Shown: positions 32,310 through 41,454 of the stretch, in pieces
Layout: every line of letters begins with the position of its first letter
Position numbering within the stretch: position 1 is the first letter of the stretch
DNA from: Parablautia muri
Lineage (GTDB): Bacteria > Bacillota > Clostridia > Lachnospirales > Lachnospiraceae
NCBI RefSeq assembly: GCF_009917485.1
Contig: NZ_QZDT01000017.1
Coordinates: forward strand, 1-64,000
Direction of reading: 5' to 3'
DNA: 64,000 nt
Made by a program: the position numbers and the translations under genes
Notes under the pieces: generated by a model
Told to the model about the DNA's origin: nothing
Database searches by the model: none
Seen by the model: only the letters and a program-made list of their open reading frames with translations

Positions 32310-32343
32310 AAAACCGCCCAGTGCTAGTACACTGAACGGTTTT
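32310..32343. terminator. Second hairpin before the integrase
   Basis: AAACCG/CGGTTT outer arms and CAGTG/CACTG inner arms. Weak T-run on the + side (TTTTAGG), A-run on the other; may act in both directions. Confidence 0.45.
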
Positions 32344-32474
32344 AGGTACATCCGAAGATGATTCACTTTAAAGCAAAAATATTGTATCATCTTCAAAAAC
32401 AACTTACAAGCGAAATTCCGCTAGTTGTTATTTTTGTACCCATTTTTTAGTAAACTTATAGAGGAGGATACAAT

Positions 32475-33863
32475 ATGAAAAAAATCCGCTGCGCCCTTTA
32501 CGACCGTGTAAGTACAGACATGCAAGTCCGTGATGGCTTGTCTTTAGATGCCCAGCGGCAGGCTCTTACAAGCTATGCCACTTCACACGGTTATGAAATT
32601 GTTGACTACTACTCTGACGAAGGGATCACGGCCAGAAAGAAGATGCAGAACCGGAAAGAACTTTTGCGCCTTCTGTCTGATGTCAAAGCAGACAAAATTG
32701 ATTTGATCCTTGTCACCAAGCTAGACCGGTGGTTCCGTAATATCAAGGACTACCACAATACCCAGGCCATTTTGGAGCAGCATAACTGCAACTGGAAAAC
32801 CATATTTGAGGAATACGACACTTCTACGGCTAATGGACGGTTCGCCATCAACATTATGCTTTCAGTCAATGAAAATGAATGTGACCGTGATTCTGACCGC
32901 ATCAGAGAGGTTTTTGCCTATAAGCGTAGAAATGGCGAAATCCTTTCCGGAGCTCATGTGAGCTTTGGTTACAAAGTAAAGGATAAGATGTTTGTAAAAG
33001 ACGAGACTGTCAGTCATATCGTAGAAGATTTCTTTAACCATTTTTTTACCTTTTACTCCAAAAGAAAAACCGTCAACTACATTATGGAAAAATACGGCGA
33101 TTTATCCCCTGCTGAAACCACCCTGATGTATATGTTTAAAAATCCTGTCTACTATGGCCACGCCTACGGCAAAGATAATTTCTGCGAAAGCTACATAACA
33201 AAGGAACAATTCCAAAAAATAAAAGAAATGGGCAACCTTAAAGTATATGCCGGGAATAATGCCCCATATATCTTCTCTGGATTAATTAAATGTCCTATTT
33301 GCGGTCATAACTTTGCAGGCTATCAACATAAAACGAAAAGGCCTAGTGGAAAAGTCTACATAAGTCCTGTATATCACTGTAAACAAAAGCAGCGTTCAAA
33401 GCTACTATGTTCCGGTGGAATTAATATTTATGAAAGTACGGTGGAGAAATTCATGCTGGCCAATGTGGAAACGAAGCTTGCAGAATTATCAAACCTGCAG
33501 ATGGAATTCCGCTTAAAAGTTCAGGCAGACACAGGAAAGGACCCCCAGCTAGAAATAAACAAATTGAAATCTGAACGGAGCCGCCTTAATATACTTTTTC
33601 AGAAGGGAAGGATATCCGAAGAATATTACGATTCACAATATGATGTGCTGTCAGAAAAAATAAAGGTATGTGAAAGCACTTTAGATATCGCCACAGGGCG
33701 CTCTATTGAGCCCATATTATGCGCTTTTACAGGTAATTGGAAGGAAGCTTACCTTGCCCTGGATAAAGAGCATAAGCAGGCCTTCTGGCATGATAAAATC
33801 GAGTCCATACATATAAATCCGGATACTCACAAATTATGCGGTTTTAATTTTTTATGCAAGTAG
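32475..33863 (+). CDS. Large serine integrase
   Basis: A 462-residue serine recombinase. The catalytic domain (1-150) has YDRVSTDMQ with nucleophile S13 and TKLDRWFRN (81-89). The recombinase domain (about 160-260) follows, then a zinc ribbon with C273, C276, C302 and C312 and a coiled-coil region (NKLKSERSRLN...). It integrates and, with a directionality factor, excises the phage. The gene ends 9 nt before the host junction, as expected for the att-proximal gene. A separate excision factor is not visible. Confidence 0.95.
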   Translation: MKKIRCALYDRVSTDMQVRDGLSLDAQRQALTSYATSHGYEIVDYYSDEGITARKKMQNRKELLRLLSDVKADKIDLILVTKLDRWFRNIKDYHNTQAILEQHNCNWKTIFEEYDTSTANGRFAINIMLSVNENECDRDSDRIREVFAYKRRNGEILSGAHVSFGYKVKDKMFVKDETVSHIVEDFFNHFFTFYSKRKTVNYIMEKYGDLSPAETTLMYMFKNPVYYGHAYGKDNFCESYITKEQFQKIKEMGNLKVYAGNNAPYIFSGLIKCPICGHNFAGYQHKTKRPSGKVYISPVYHCKQKQRSKLLCSGGINIYESTVEKFMLANVETKLAELSNLQMEFRLKVQADTGKDPQLEINKLKSERSRLNILFQKGRISEEYYDSQYDVLSEKIKVCESTLDIATGRSIEPILCAFTGNWKEAYLALDKEHKQAFWHDKIESIHINPDTHKLCGFNFLCK

Positions 33864-33900
33864 GTGTACTAATTATATATATACAACTATATATTCCGGT
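33864..33900. other. Prophage-host junction (att site)
   Basis: The host frame reads IPEYIVV and then runs into phage sequence (YI, stop). The likely crossover core is within ATATATAGTTGTA on the minus strand, just after the integrase gene. The other junction lies beyond the left edge. Confidence 0.7.
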
Positions 33901-34394
33901 ATCACCACACGGCTAAGTACAATTTCCCCGCTTTCATCCATAGGCTTAATTTCATCTTCCGGGATTTTAGGCGGATATTCCCCAAACAAGGTATGATCCG
34001 GTATGACGATCACGTCATTTTGTTCTTCCGTTGTTTCCAGCGGTGTCAGCTGAATGGGCTGCAGAGCTGTAACATCCGGCAGGATTTCCGTTCCTGAAAC
34101 CATCACAGGTTCGTAGCCGGGCGCTTCAACCTGTATGTTATATTCCGAATAGGGCTGTTGTTCCACAGGTGTCAGGCTGTATTCTATGGGCGGCGCCGGA
34201 AGATCAACTACTTCTGTCTGGCCTGATGAATTAGTGTTAAGCTTTTCTATGGTCACATCCGGTATGCCTGTATAGGAAATTGTGACGGTGGCGTCCTGTA
34301 TGGGAATAAGCCCTAAAGAGGAAGTCACATTAATTTGCAGCTTTCCCACCGAGTTATTATCTGTCTGAGCCATCCGTAAAATATTTTGGGGCAT
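33873..34394 (-). pseudogene. 5' fragment of a host spore/cell-wall-type gene disrupted by the prophage
   Basis: 173 residues remain, MPQNILRMAQTDNNSVGKL and on. I recall a Lachnospiraceae family with the same start, a carboxypeptidase-regulatory (prealbumin-like) region, then RVVIPEYIVVHDG followed by SpoIID-like and peptidoglycan-binding parts. Here the frame stops after PEYIVVYI, at the phage junction. So the insertion splits the gene, leaving the beta-rich N-terminal domain. The start at 34394 has AGAGGT upstream, which lies inside a 15-bp hairpin. Confidence 0.75.
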
Positions 34395-34395
34395 A

Positions 34396-34441
34396 AAATA
34401 CCTCTGCATATTCGTTTATCCTATCATATGCAGAGGTATTT
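34396..34441 (-). promoter_or_regulatory. Hairpin covering the ribosome site of the disrupted gene
   Basis: Perfect 15-bp arms AAATACCTCTGCATA / TATGCAGAGGTATTT with a 16-nt loop. In the leftward transcript the 3' arm contains the AGAGGT ribosome site, so folding would hide it. Not a terminator by itself because no T-run follows on either side. Confidence 0.6.
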
Positions 34442-34550
34442 AAACTGTTCATCAAAAAGCTTTCACCAAGCTGTTATCAAATCCGCCCATACCATTCATC
34501 ATTTGCCGAAGGTACGGAAGAAACAAATCCTTTACGGATTGGCCGGCAGG

Positions 34551-35924
34551 TTATTTTGTCTGCCTGGCTGCTCTTTCGTCCAGGTCTTTGCGGATCTCAA
34601 CATATTTTTCATTTGTAATTTCATAAAATGCCATGGAAATCAGGGATGCAATGTATCCTAAAATCGGCATGCCGAACCGCAGAAACACTATCATGTTAAG
34701 CACCGCCTCCGGCTGCTCCTGATTGGCCACGAATCCAACAAGCCCAAGGAAAAAGCTTGCAATAAATCCGCCGATGGCCATGCCAAACTTATTGATAAAT
34801 GTCAAAGAAGAAGACATCAGCCCGTCCGCCCGCTGTCCGAATTTCCACTCGGCATAGTCCGAGCATTCCGGCAGCATTGCCCAGCCAAGGTTGGAGGGAA
34901 TTTTTGAAATAAATCCAAAAGCCGCCATTGCCGTCATCAAAATCATAACGGAAGGTTCTCTGATAAAAAGCGTAACTGCCAGAGGAATAATGGACAAGCA
35001 GCTCCCTATCCAATACAACTTTTTCTTTCCCAGCCATTTGGTCAAAAGCGGCAGCAGCGGTATGGACACGATACCTGCAAACAGAATGGCCGAAGCTGCT
35101 ACCGGCACCAAATCTTCACGCTTGAGTACATATTTAAAATAATACATATTGACCGCACTATATGTAGCATTTGCCAATACATCCGTACCAAAGGCAATCA
35201 TCAACATCAGCATAGGTTTATTTTTGATTAGCAGCTGCAAATCTTTGAGCATGTTAAAGGACTGTTTCCCGCCCTGTTTTGTTTCCACACATTTGTCATA
35301 TGGCTTTCCGCCCCATGCACAAATCCAGAAAGAAATTGTCGTAAGAATGCCAACAAGAGCCCCATACATTGCCCATCCCTGTTTTCCTCCTCCAAAGGCT
35401 TCCACCAGGGGCAGAGCCATAATTGTAATGATAAACTGGGATACGGTTCCCATTCCCTGTTTCCAGGATACAATAACAGTCCTTTGGTCCGGGTCCTGGG
35501 ACAACACCGGCGTCAAAGAATGATAGGGGATATTTACCACTGTGGAGGCAAGAGAATATGCAATATATACCACATATACATATACAATTTTCATATTGGG
35601 CGATAAGTCGGGGGCTGTAAACAGCAAGAAAATCAAGAATCCTAAAACCGGCGCTCCGAATATGATCCATGGCCTGAACCGCCCAAATTTGCTGCGCGTG
35701 TGGTCCCCCATCATTCCCATAAGGGGATCCGTAAAGGCATCAATAAATCTGGATACCAGCATCAGCCCTGATACCACCATGGTATCAATACCAAATATAT
35801 CCGTGTAAAAGAATGTCAGGTAAGACATTACTAAAATAAAGGCAAGATTCGACCCTAATCCGCCAAAAGAATATTTAAATACATCCGAAAATTTCGCTTT
35901 TGCATATTTACTTTTCTGATTCAT
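34551..35924 (-). CDS. GPH-family sugar:cation symporter (MFS)
   Basis: A 457-residue, 12-TM protein. Family features: FSYGG/FGGLGSNLAF start, RFIDAFTDPLMGMMGDHTRSKFGRFRPWI in loop 2-3, and QRADGLMSSSLTFINKFGMAIGG in TM11 region. GPH symporters (MelB-like) import glycosides, pentosides or hexuronides with Na or H ions. The start is ATG 35924 behind ATGAGGAAAAAT; the 37 residues upstream in frame are not used. It is next to a sulfatase gene in the same direction, so it may import the desulfated or sulfated sugar. Confidence 0.9.
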   Translation of the reverse strand: MNQKSKYAKAKFSDVFKYSFGGLGSNLAFILVMSYLTFFYTDIFGIDTMVVSGLMLVSRFIDAFTDPLMGMMGDHTRSKFGRFRPWIIFGAPVLGFLIFLLFTAPDLSPNMKIVYVYVVYIAYSLASTVVNIPYHSLTPVLSQDPDQRTVIVSWKQGMGTVSQFIITIMALPLVEAFGGGKQGWAMYGALVGILTTISFWICAWGGKPYDKCVETKQGGKQSFNMLKDLQLLIKNKPMLMLMIAFGTDVLANATYSAVNMYYFKYVLKREDLVPVAASAILFAGIVSIPLLPLLTKWLGKKKLYWIGSCLSIIPLAVTLFIREPSVMILMTAMAAFGFISKIPSNLGWAMLPECSDYAEWKFGQRADGLMSSSLTFINKFGMAIGGFIASFFLGLVGFVANQEQPEAVLNMIVFLRFGMPILGYIASLISMAFYEITNEKYVEIRKDLDERAARQTK

Positions 35925-36077
35925 ATTTTTCCTCATTTCTGCGCTGCTTTTTGCGCTTATTTTGTGTATAACAAAGTTTGTGGATACGCCACGGACAAAA
36001 ATCCCTTTAAGCCGGAAAAGCCGTTGTTTTGCCACTCACCTGCCCTGTTGTCCGCAAAAGCCGCCTTGGGGCAGCAT

Positions 36078-37574
36078 TTAAATCCCCAATCTGGCAAACA
36101 ATTCCTCCGGGGCGTCATTTGTCATCATACTCTCACGAATATAACCGCACATCTGCCGCCTGATTTCCTGATTCTCAATGGGATGCTCCTGTCCTGGGTC
36201 CGTCTCCAAATCAAACAGCATAGAACCAAAGGCAGTGGTATCTCCCATCCTGTTTTTCGATTCAATCTTCATAAGCCTGCATCCTTTTGTGAAGGAGAAA
36301 GGGCCTGCCAATTCCATATTCTGTAATTCCTGCGGGCTGAACATGGCGCGCATATGGGTTGGCATCAGTGTGTATTCATAAACCGGGGCCTCGGGGTTTG
36401 CCGCCGAATGCATATACAGATACCTCCCGTCCGTAACATTCACCTGACTTCCATGATAACCGAAGACCGCATATCTCCGTATGGGTGTATCCTCATCCAT
36501 CACACCGCCTAAGGGCCTGCCCTCCATATCCTTTGGAATATCCACACCAAAATATTCCAAAAGCGTAGGCGCAATATCAATCATCTGTACCAGTGCGTTT
36601 CTCTTTACGCCCGCGCAGTTTTTGCGCCTGGGGTCGTAAATGTATAAGGGCGTGTGGGCGATTTCGTTGTAAATGGGCATAGTTGTTTTTCCCCACCAGC
36701 CATGCTCGCCCAGCAAAAATCCATGGTCTGTGTTTACAATCAGCATTGTGTCTTCCCAAAGGTTATACTTATCCATAAGGTCAAGGACTTTGCCCAGATA
36801 CCTGTCACACTTGCTAAGCAGCGCCCCATACTCATACCGCACATGTGCTACTGTGTTCTCATCTTCTTTCACCGGCGCATAGGGAGGCCAATCGGCTTCC
36901 GCCTCGCTGTCTCCTACAAATGTGTGGGGATATAAGGCTTTATCCTCCTTAAGGGTATAAAACGGCTCGTGAGGGTCAAAAGTCTCTATCTGCAAAAACC
37001 AGTTATCTTCTTGATGGTTTTTTTCTATAAATTCCATTCCATATCGAAAAGTAACGGCCTGGGAGGTTTTTTCCTCCGTATTCATTTCACGGCGGTTTAC
37101 TTCATCATGGGTCAACATTTTCGTGTACGGCGGATAGGAAAGCATAACTTCTTTGTTTTTAAATACTGTCTTCTTATCATACCGATAGCCCAAATCCGCC
37201 TTCCAGAGATCTCCCTCCTGTCCCCTGGAAATTTCCCAGGAGGAATAGCGGTTGTGATAGGTGCATCCCCCATCTTCCCAGTAATGCTGGTGATCGCTGA
37301 TTAGATGGGTATAAATACCTGCTTTTTTTAAAAGCTCCGGCATGGAATCGTCAAAGGGTTCCATAGGCCCCCAGCCTCTGTGATAGAAATTGATCCTTCC
37401 TGTCTGCAATTCCCTTCTTGCCGGCATACAGGGCATACTTCCCACATAACAATTTTCAAATTGTACACAGCGCTCTGCAAGCCGTCTGAAATTAGGTGTG
37501 ATCGTCCAGTCACACCCATAGGTTTCCAGCATATGGCGGTTCAGGGAATCATACATTACCATAATTGCCTTCAT
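36078..37574 (-). CDS. Type I (formylglycine) sulfatase
   Basis: A 498-residue cytoplasmic sulfatase (no signal peptide). The signature C-x-P-x-R is CMPAR with C49 (SMPCMPARREL), to be turned into formylglycine. Other metal or substrate motifs: the start MVMYDSLNRHMLETYG (D9), NTDHGFLLGEHG (the second metal site) and HEPF around 220. The substrate is a sulfated sugar or small ester, not predictable from sequence. It has a matching anaerobic maturase 2.6 kb downstream and is flanked by a transporter and a LacI regulator. Confidence 0.92.
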   Translation of the reverse strand: MKAIMVMYDSLNRHMLETYGCDWTITPNFRRLAERCVQFENCYVGSMPCMPARRELQTGRINFYHRGWGPMEPFDDSMPELLKKAGIYTHLISDHQHYWEDGGCTYHNRYSSWEISRGQEGDLWKADLGYRYDKKTVFKNKEVMLSYPPYTKMLTHDEVNRREMNTEEKTSQAVTFRYGMEFIEKNHQEDNWFLQIETFDPHEPFYTLKEDKALYPHTFVGDSEAEADWPPYAPVKEDENTVAHVRYEYGALLSKCDRYLGKVLDLMDKYNLWEDTMLIVNTDHGFLLGEHGWWGKTTMPIYNEIAHTPLYIYDPRRKNCAGVKRNALVQMIDIAPTLLEYFGVDIPKDMEGRPLGGVMDEDTPIRRYAVFGYHGSQVNVTDGRYLYMHSAANPEAPVYEYTLMPTHMRAMFSPQELQNMELAGPFSFTKGCRLMKIESKNRMGDTTAFGSMLFDLETDPGQEHPIENQEIRRQMCGYIRESMMTNDAPEELFARLGI

Positions 37575-37830
37575 TTTCGTATTACTCCTTTCCTTTTACT
37601 AAATCCGGTAATTGCAAAACCCATAGTTCGGTACGGAAATCAAGCACAGCCGTCAGCCGTATCCATTGACGCCATATTCTTTCATTCTTTGGTTTTCCAA
37701 TTATCCCTTTATTAAATGACGAATCATCTAATTTCTTTTTTATGATTGCTTTTCTTACCATGCGCTGCCAAGCAGAGCATAGTATTGGTTATTTAGTGGA
37801 TTTGCTTGTTTTATCATTGTTAACTTTCAA

Positions 37831-37852
37831 ATTTTGAAAACGTTTTCAAAAT
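37831..37852. promoter_or_regulatory. LacI/CcpA-type palindromic operator, copy 1
   Basis: A perfect 22-bp palindrome around TTGAAAACGTTTTCAA. It lies after the LacI gene and about 260 bp before the sulfatase start. It also fits the catabolite-responsive (cre) consensus. Confidence 0.8.
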
Positions 37853-37871
37853 CAGGCTGTTTATAAGGCGC

Positions 37872-38906
37872 CTACAAACGCCTTATAGAATTTCTTTCAA
37901 TATATTTTGTTTCGTATTCAATTGAAGTTTCATTTACTTCTCTGTTCTCGATATAATCAATCAAAAGCTCCGCCGCTCCAACTCCCATATCTTTAGCAGG
38001 CACATAAAAGCTTGAAACCTGTGGGTATAAAAGTGTGCCGGCATCATACCTGTGCTCTACTGACAAAAGGGAAACCTGCTCCGGTACTTTGATCTGCAGT
38101 TCCGCACAGACGCTTAACAGAATCTGTGCATCTTCTATTCCTCTTGCGCATACCGCCGTGCAGCCTCTGCGCAAAACATATTCTTTTATATCCTGCAGAA
38201 CATGGTCCCGAGGCTCAAAATGTGAATCCGTTACACGAAGAAAAATTTCCATATCCGGTATTTCGCTGTGAATCCGGTCCATAACCCCTTTCACGTAGTG
38301 ATTATGCGACCTGGCCATGAATAAAAGCACTTTCTTATGGCCGCTGTTTCTGAGCACCTCTATCATCTGCACATTATACTGTTCAAATTGTGCATATACA
38401 TTCAGCCCTTCTTTATGAACCCTTTTTCCAATGTACACAACCGGATATCCTTCCTCCATGATCTGCCAGACCACATCCGCGTTGTCCTCAACGGATTTAT
38501 TGGTCAGCCCGCTTAAAATCAATCCATCTATACGCTTCTGTCTGATATATTCAAGGTATTTGGGGGTATGCTTTTTTCTGCTCTCGGTTTCTTTGCTCTC
38601 GCTAATCAGAACCATACTGTAATTCTGATAAGCCATAACCTTTTCAATTCCTTTCAGCAGTTCCAGATAATAGCTGACCTCAAAAATTGAATCTGCTCCA
38701 TTGGGAAAATATACTCCAATCATGTTGGAAGTCTGCTTTTTCAATCCTCTTGCAAACTGGTTTGGCTCATAATGATAATATTCCATGGCCTCTTTTACAG
38801 CCAGCATCTTTTTCTCACTGACTGTTGCCGTGTTATTTAAGATTCTGGATACCGTAGAAATAGAAACGCCTGCCCGGCTTGCTACATCCCTGATTGAAAC
38901 TTCCAT
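37872..38906 (-). CDS. LacI-family transcription regulator
   Basis: A 344-residue regulator. The HTH is SIRDVASRAGVSISTVSRILNN (about 3-24) and is followed by the hinge and a periplasmic-binding-type sensor domain (residues 60-340). It probably controls the sulfatase and symporter genes and itself: identical palindromes lie 34 bp upstream of its start and just downstream of its stop. The effector is unknown, probably a sugar. Intact length. Confidence 0.93.
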   Translation of the reverse strand: MEVSIRDVASRAGVSISTVSRILNNTATVSEKKMLAVKEAMEYYHYEPNQFARGLKKQTSNMIGVYFPNGADSIFEVSYYLELLKGIEKVMAYQNYSMVLISESKETESRKKHTPKYLEYIRQKRIDGLILSGLTNKSVEDNADVVWQIMEEGYPVVYIGKRVHKEGLNVYAQFEQYNVQMIEVLRNSGHKKVLLFMARSHNHYVKGVMDRIHSEIPDMEIFLRVTDSHFEPRDHVLQDIKEYVLRRGCTAVCARGIEDAQILLSVCAELQIKVPEQVSLLSVEHRYDAGTLLYPQVSSFYVPAKDMGVGAAELLIDYIENREVNETSIEYETKYIERNSIRRL

Positions 38907-38938
38907 CTGTCTTTCATTCCCATGTCGATTATTTTTCT

Positions 38939-38962
38939 GATTTTGAAAACGTTTTCAAAATC
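38939..38962. promoter_or_regulatory. LacI/CcpA-type palindromic operator, copy 2
   Basis: A 24-bp perfect palindrome with the same TTGAAAACGTTTTCAA core, 34 bp upstream of the LacI start codon; consistent with autoregulation. Confidence 0.8.
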
Positions 38963-39358
38963 CTCTTTTATATTACGCAAAAAATTTTAATTATGCAATG
39001 GTAAAAAGTACACATTCTACTCTTTATTTTTTAGTACTTTTTAACAAAAATCCATCTATTACTCTAAGCAATGGACAGGCGGTGTAACTGTCCCAGGGTT
39101 ACTTTTTAAGGGACAGGAATGCGCATTTACTGTGCACTGCGTGAGAACGTGATTCAGGTGTGAGGGGCGATTTTTGCGAAGCGAAACTTGGAATATCGCC
39201 CCGAATGTTACTATGAGCGGCTCCCAGGCCGTGAATCGTAACCATCCCAGAGCTTTGCACTTGCTGCCCTTTTACAATCACTTGACATTACAACATAATT
39301 TTGTTATGTATTTTATATCCTGAAAACTTTTAAACCTGTCAACTTAAGAGGAAAAATT
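38963..39358. other. Intergenic region before the TSUP gene
   Basis: No gene is supported. It holds the first copy of the structured dispersed repeat (39084-39224), then a region with TTGACA (about 39282-39287) and TATATC or TATGTA boxes, probably the TSUP promoter. Confidence 0.5.
39084..39224. repeat. Dispersed structured repeat, copy A
   Basis: About 140 bp. It starts with a GTAAC..GTTAC dyad, then AATGCGCATTTACTGTGC hairpin, a GGGGCGAT/ATCGCCCC long stem, and the conserved tail CCCCGAATGTTACTATGAGC. Copy B at 42741-42855 is shorter but ends identically. Confidence 0.75.
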
Positions 39359-40147
39359 ATGCTGCTATTTATTTTTTTTGTAATCTGTTTTTCTGCCTCC
39401 ATCATTGGAGCTATCTGCGGCATCGGCGGCGGCGTCATCATCAAGCCTGTACTGGATGCTTTTCATGTGATGGATGTTGCCACAATCAGCTTTTTATCCG
39501 GCTGCACCGTTCTTTCCATGACCACTTATTCGGTTGTGAAAAGCAAAATAAGCGGCCAGTCCCATATTGAACAAAAAACCGGATTCCCCCTTGCCATTGG
39601 CGCCGCTTTGGGCGGTCTTGCAGGGAAATGGATGTTTTCTTATATTTCTGCGCTCAGTCCTGACCGCAATAAGGTGGGCGCCGTTCAGGCCTTTTGTCTG
39701 CTCATTGTTACCCTGGGAACTTTGATATACACGATTTACAAGGAAAAAATAACCACAAAGAATATTAAAAGCCCGGTTGTCTGTATATTTATCGGTCTTT
39801 TCCTGGGTATTTTATCCTCCTTTTTGGGAATCGGCGGCGGTCCCATTAATCTGGTCGTCCTGTTTTTCTTTTTCTCCATGACCACCAAGGTTGCCGCTGA
39901 AAATTCCCTGTACATTATTTTCTTTTCTCAGATTGCCAGCCTTTTATCTTCCATTGTCACAAAGAGTGTTCCTGCCTTTGATATCACCATGCTCGTGCTG
40001 ATGGTGATAGGCGGAATAACAGGAGGAATTACTGGAAGGGCGTTAAACAAAAAGATTTCCGATAAAACCGTGGACAAGCTTTTTATCGGTCTGATGGTTG
40101 TGATTATTTTTATCAACATTTACAATATTTTTATTTACCTTGGGTGA
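39359..40147 (+). CDS. TauE/SafE-type sulfite/anion exporter (TSUP)
   Basis: A 262-residue, 7-8 TM protein with the two family repeats CGIGGGVIIKP (about 20-30) and GIGGGPINL (about 160-168). TSUP members export sulfite, thiosulfate or sulfoacetate-type anions. Here it lies between a sulfatase system and the sulfatase maturase, so removal of released sulfate or sulfite is a plausible role (inference). N-terminus MLLFIFFVICFSASIIGAI is the first TM segment. Confidence 0.9.
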   Translation: MLLFIFFVICFSASIIGAICGIGGGVIIKPVLDAFHVMDVATISFLSGCTVLSMTTYSVVKSKISGQSHIEQKTGFPLAIGAALGGLAGKWMFSYISALSPDRNKVGAVQAFCLLIVTLGTLIYTIYKEKITTKNIKSPVVCIFIGLFLGILSSFLGIGGGPINLVVLFFFFSMTTKVAAENSLYIIFFSQIASLLSSIVTKSVPAFDITMLVLMVIGGITGGITGRALNKKISDKTVDKLFIGLMVVIIFINIYNIFIYLG

Positions 40148-40224
40148 CAATTGCGGAGCATCTGCAAGATATGACGGTATTTGATTAAAAATTCCCCATT
40201 TATTATCAGAAAGGAGCCCTGGCC

Positions 40225-41334
40225 ATGCCTGCAATCAGCGTACTGATAAAACCTGCGTCCAGTCTGTGCAATATGTCCTGCGACTATTGCTTTTATTGTG
40301 ACGAAGCGGAAAAAAGAACACAAAAATCTTTCGGTTTTATGTCCCAGCAGACTTTAAAAAATGTAATCCGCAAAACAATGCTCCGGGCCGAAGGAATGAT
40401 TAGTTATGCTTACCAGGGCGGAGAACCTACTTTGCGGGGACTGGATTTTTTTAAGCAGGCTGTTGCTTTTCAGAAGCAGTATAATAAACATCACATTGCA
40501 GTGCATAACGCGCTCCAGACAAACGGATATTTGCTTGACGATACATGGTGTGAATTTTTAAAGGAAAATCAGTTTTTGGTGGGGCTTTCTTTAGATGGGA
40601 CGCCCCAAATCCACGATTCCCTGCGGCATGACCGAAAAACAGGCGGCGCAACCTCCAAAAGAGTCTTAAAGGCCGCCAGGTTAATGGATGATTATGGAGT
40701 GGATTATAATATACTGACCGTAGTAACCTCGGAGATTGCCGAAAACGTTGCGGATGTTTATTCTTACTACAGAGAAATGGGATGGCATTATCAACAATAT
40801 ATTGCCTGTCTCGACCCTTTAGAGGAAGAACATGCAAAAACCTCCCACGGCCTGACGCCGGAGCTTTACGGACAGTTTCTTATTGATTTATTTTATCTTT
40901 GGCTGCAGGATTTGAAAAAGGGAAAGCAGCCTTACATCCGACAGTTTGAAAACTGGGTCGGCTTATCCGCCGGGTATGGCGCGGAGGCCTGCGACCAGCG
41001 CGGAACCTGCGGTATCCAGAACGTGGTAGAGGCTGACGGCAGCGTATACCCTTGCGATTTTTATATGCTGGATGCATACCGGCTTGGGAATTTTAACGAA
41101 GACCAATTAGACGCCATTGATAACAGGAGAAAAGAAATCGGTTTTATTGAGCGCTCCCACAAGCTTGATGAAGCCTGCAAATCCTGCGGCTATTACAGGC
41201 TTTGCAGGGGCGGATGCCAGAGAAACCGCGACTTTGACGCCGCTACCGGACTTTATAAAAATTATTTTTGTGAAAGTTATAAAATGTTTTTTGAAAAGTA
41301 TTATGACACACTCTTGCAGCTAAAGCGTATTTGA
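40225..41334 (+). CDS. Anaerobic sulfatase-maturating enzyme (radical SAM/SPASM)
   Basis: A 369-residue radical SAM protein. The SAM cluster is CNMSCDYC (C15, C19, C22), followed by YQGGEPTLRG (GGE motif). The SPASM part contains CDQRGTCG, YPCDFY and CKSCGYYRLCRGGCQRNRD plus the final FCESY, ligands for two auxiliary clusters. It converts the sulfatase active-site Cys or Ser into formylglycine without oxygen. Encoded 2.65 kb from the CMPAR sulfatase, its clear partner. Strong GAAAGGAG ribosome site. Confidence 0.95.
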   Translation: MPAISVLIKPASSLCNMSCDYCFYCDEAEKRTQKSFGFMSQQTLKNVIRKTMLRAEGMISYAYQGGEPTLRGLDFFKQAVAFQKQYNKHHIAVHNALQTNGYLLDDTWCEFLKENQFLVGLSLDGTPQIHDSLRHDRKTGGATSKRVLKAARLMDDYGVDYNILTVVTSEIAENVADVYSYYREMGWHYQQYIACLDPLEEEHAKTSHGLTPELYGQFLIDLFYLWLQDLKKGKQPYIRQFENWVGLSAGYGAEACDQRGTCGIQNVVEADGSVYPCDFYMLDAYRLGNFNEDQLDAIDNRRKEIGFIERSHKLDEACKSCGYYRLCRGGCQRNRDFDAATGLYKNYFCESYKMFFEKYYDTLLQLKRI

Positions 41335-41454
41335 AAACTACTTTCCCAGGGATGTGCGTCACACTTTGTGGGAGATAAGACTCTATTGGGGATGATGACT
41401 GAGGGAACTTTATAATCATATTATAGCGATATTATAATTTAGAGGTAGCATTTT

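Larger units (their letters stand above)
32138..32474. other. Intergenic region between SIR2 and integrase genes
   Basis: 337 bp, AT-rich. It holds two hairpins (see separate entries) and the integrase ribosome site GAGGAGG. A possible integrase promoter is near 32440-32460 but no clear -35/-10 pair is seen. Confidence 0.5.

Noticed and set aside
33864-34000. tRNA gene as attachment site
   Set aside because: No tRNA-like fold at the right junction; the junction is inside a protein gene, as is usual for serine integrases.
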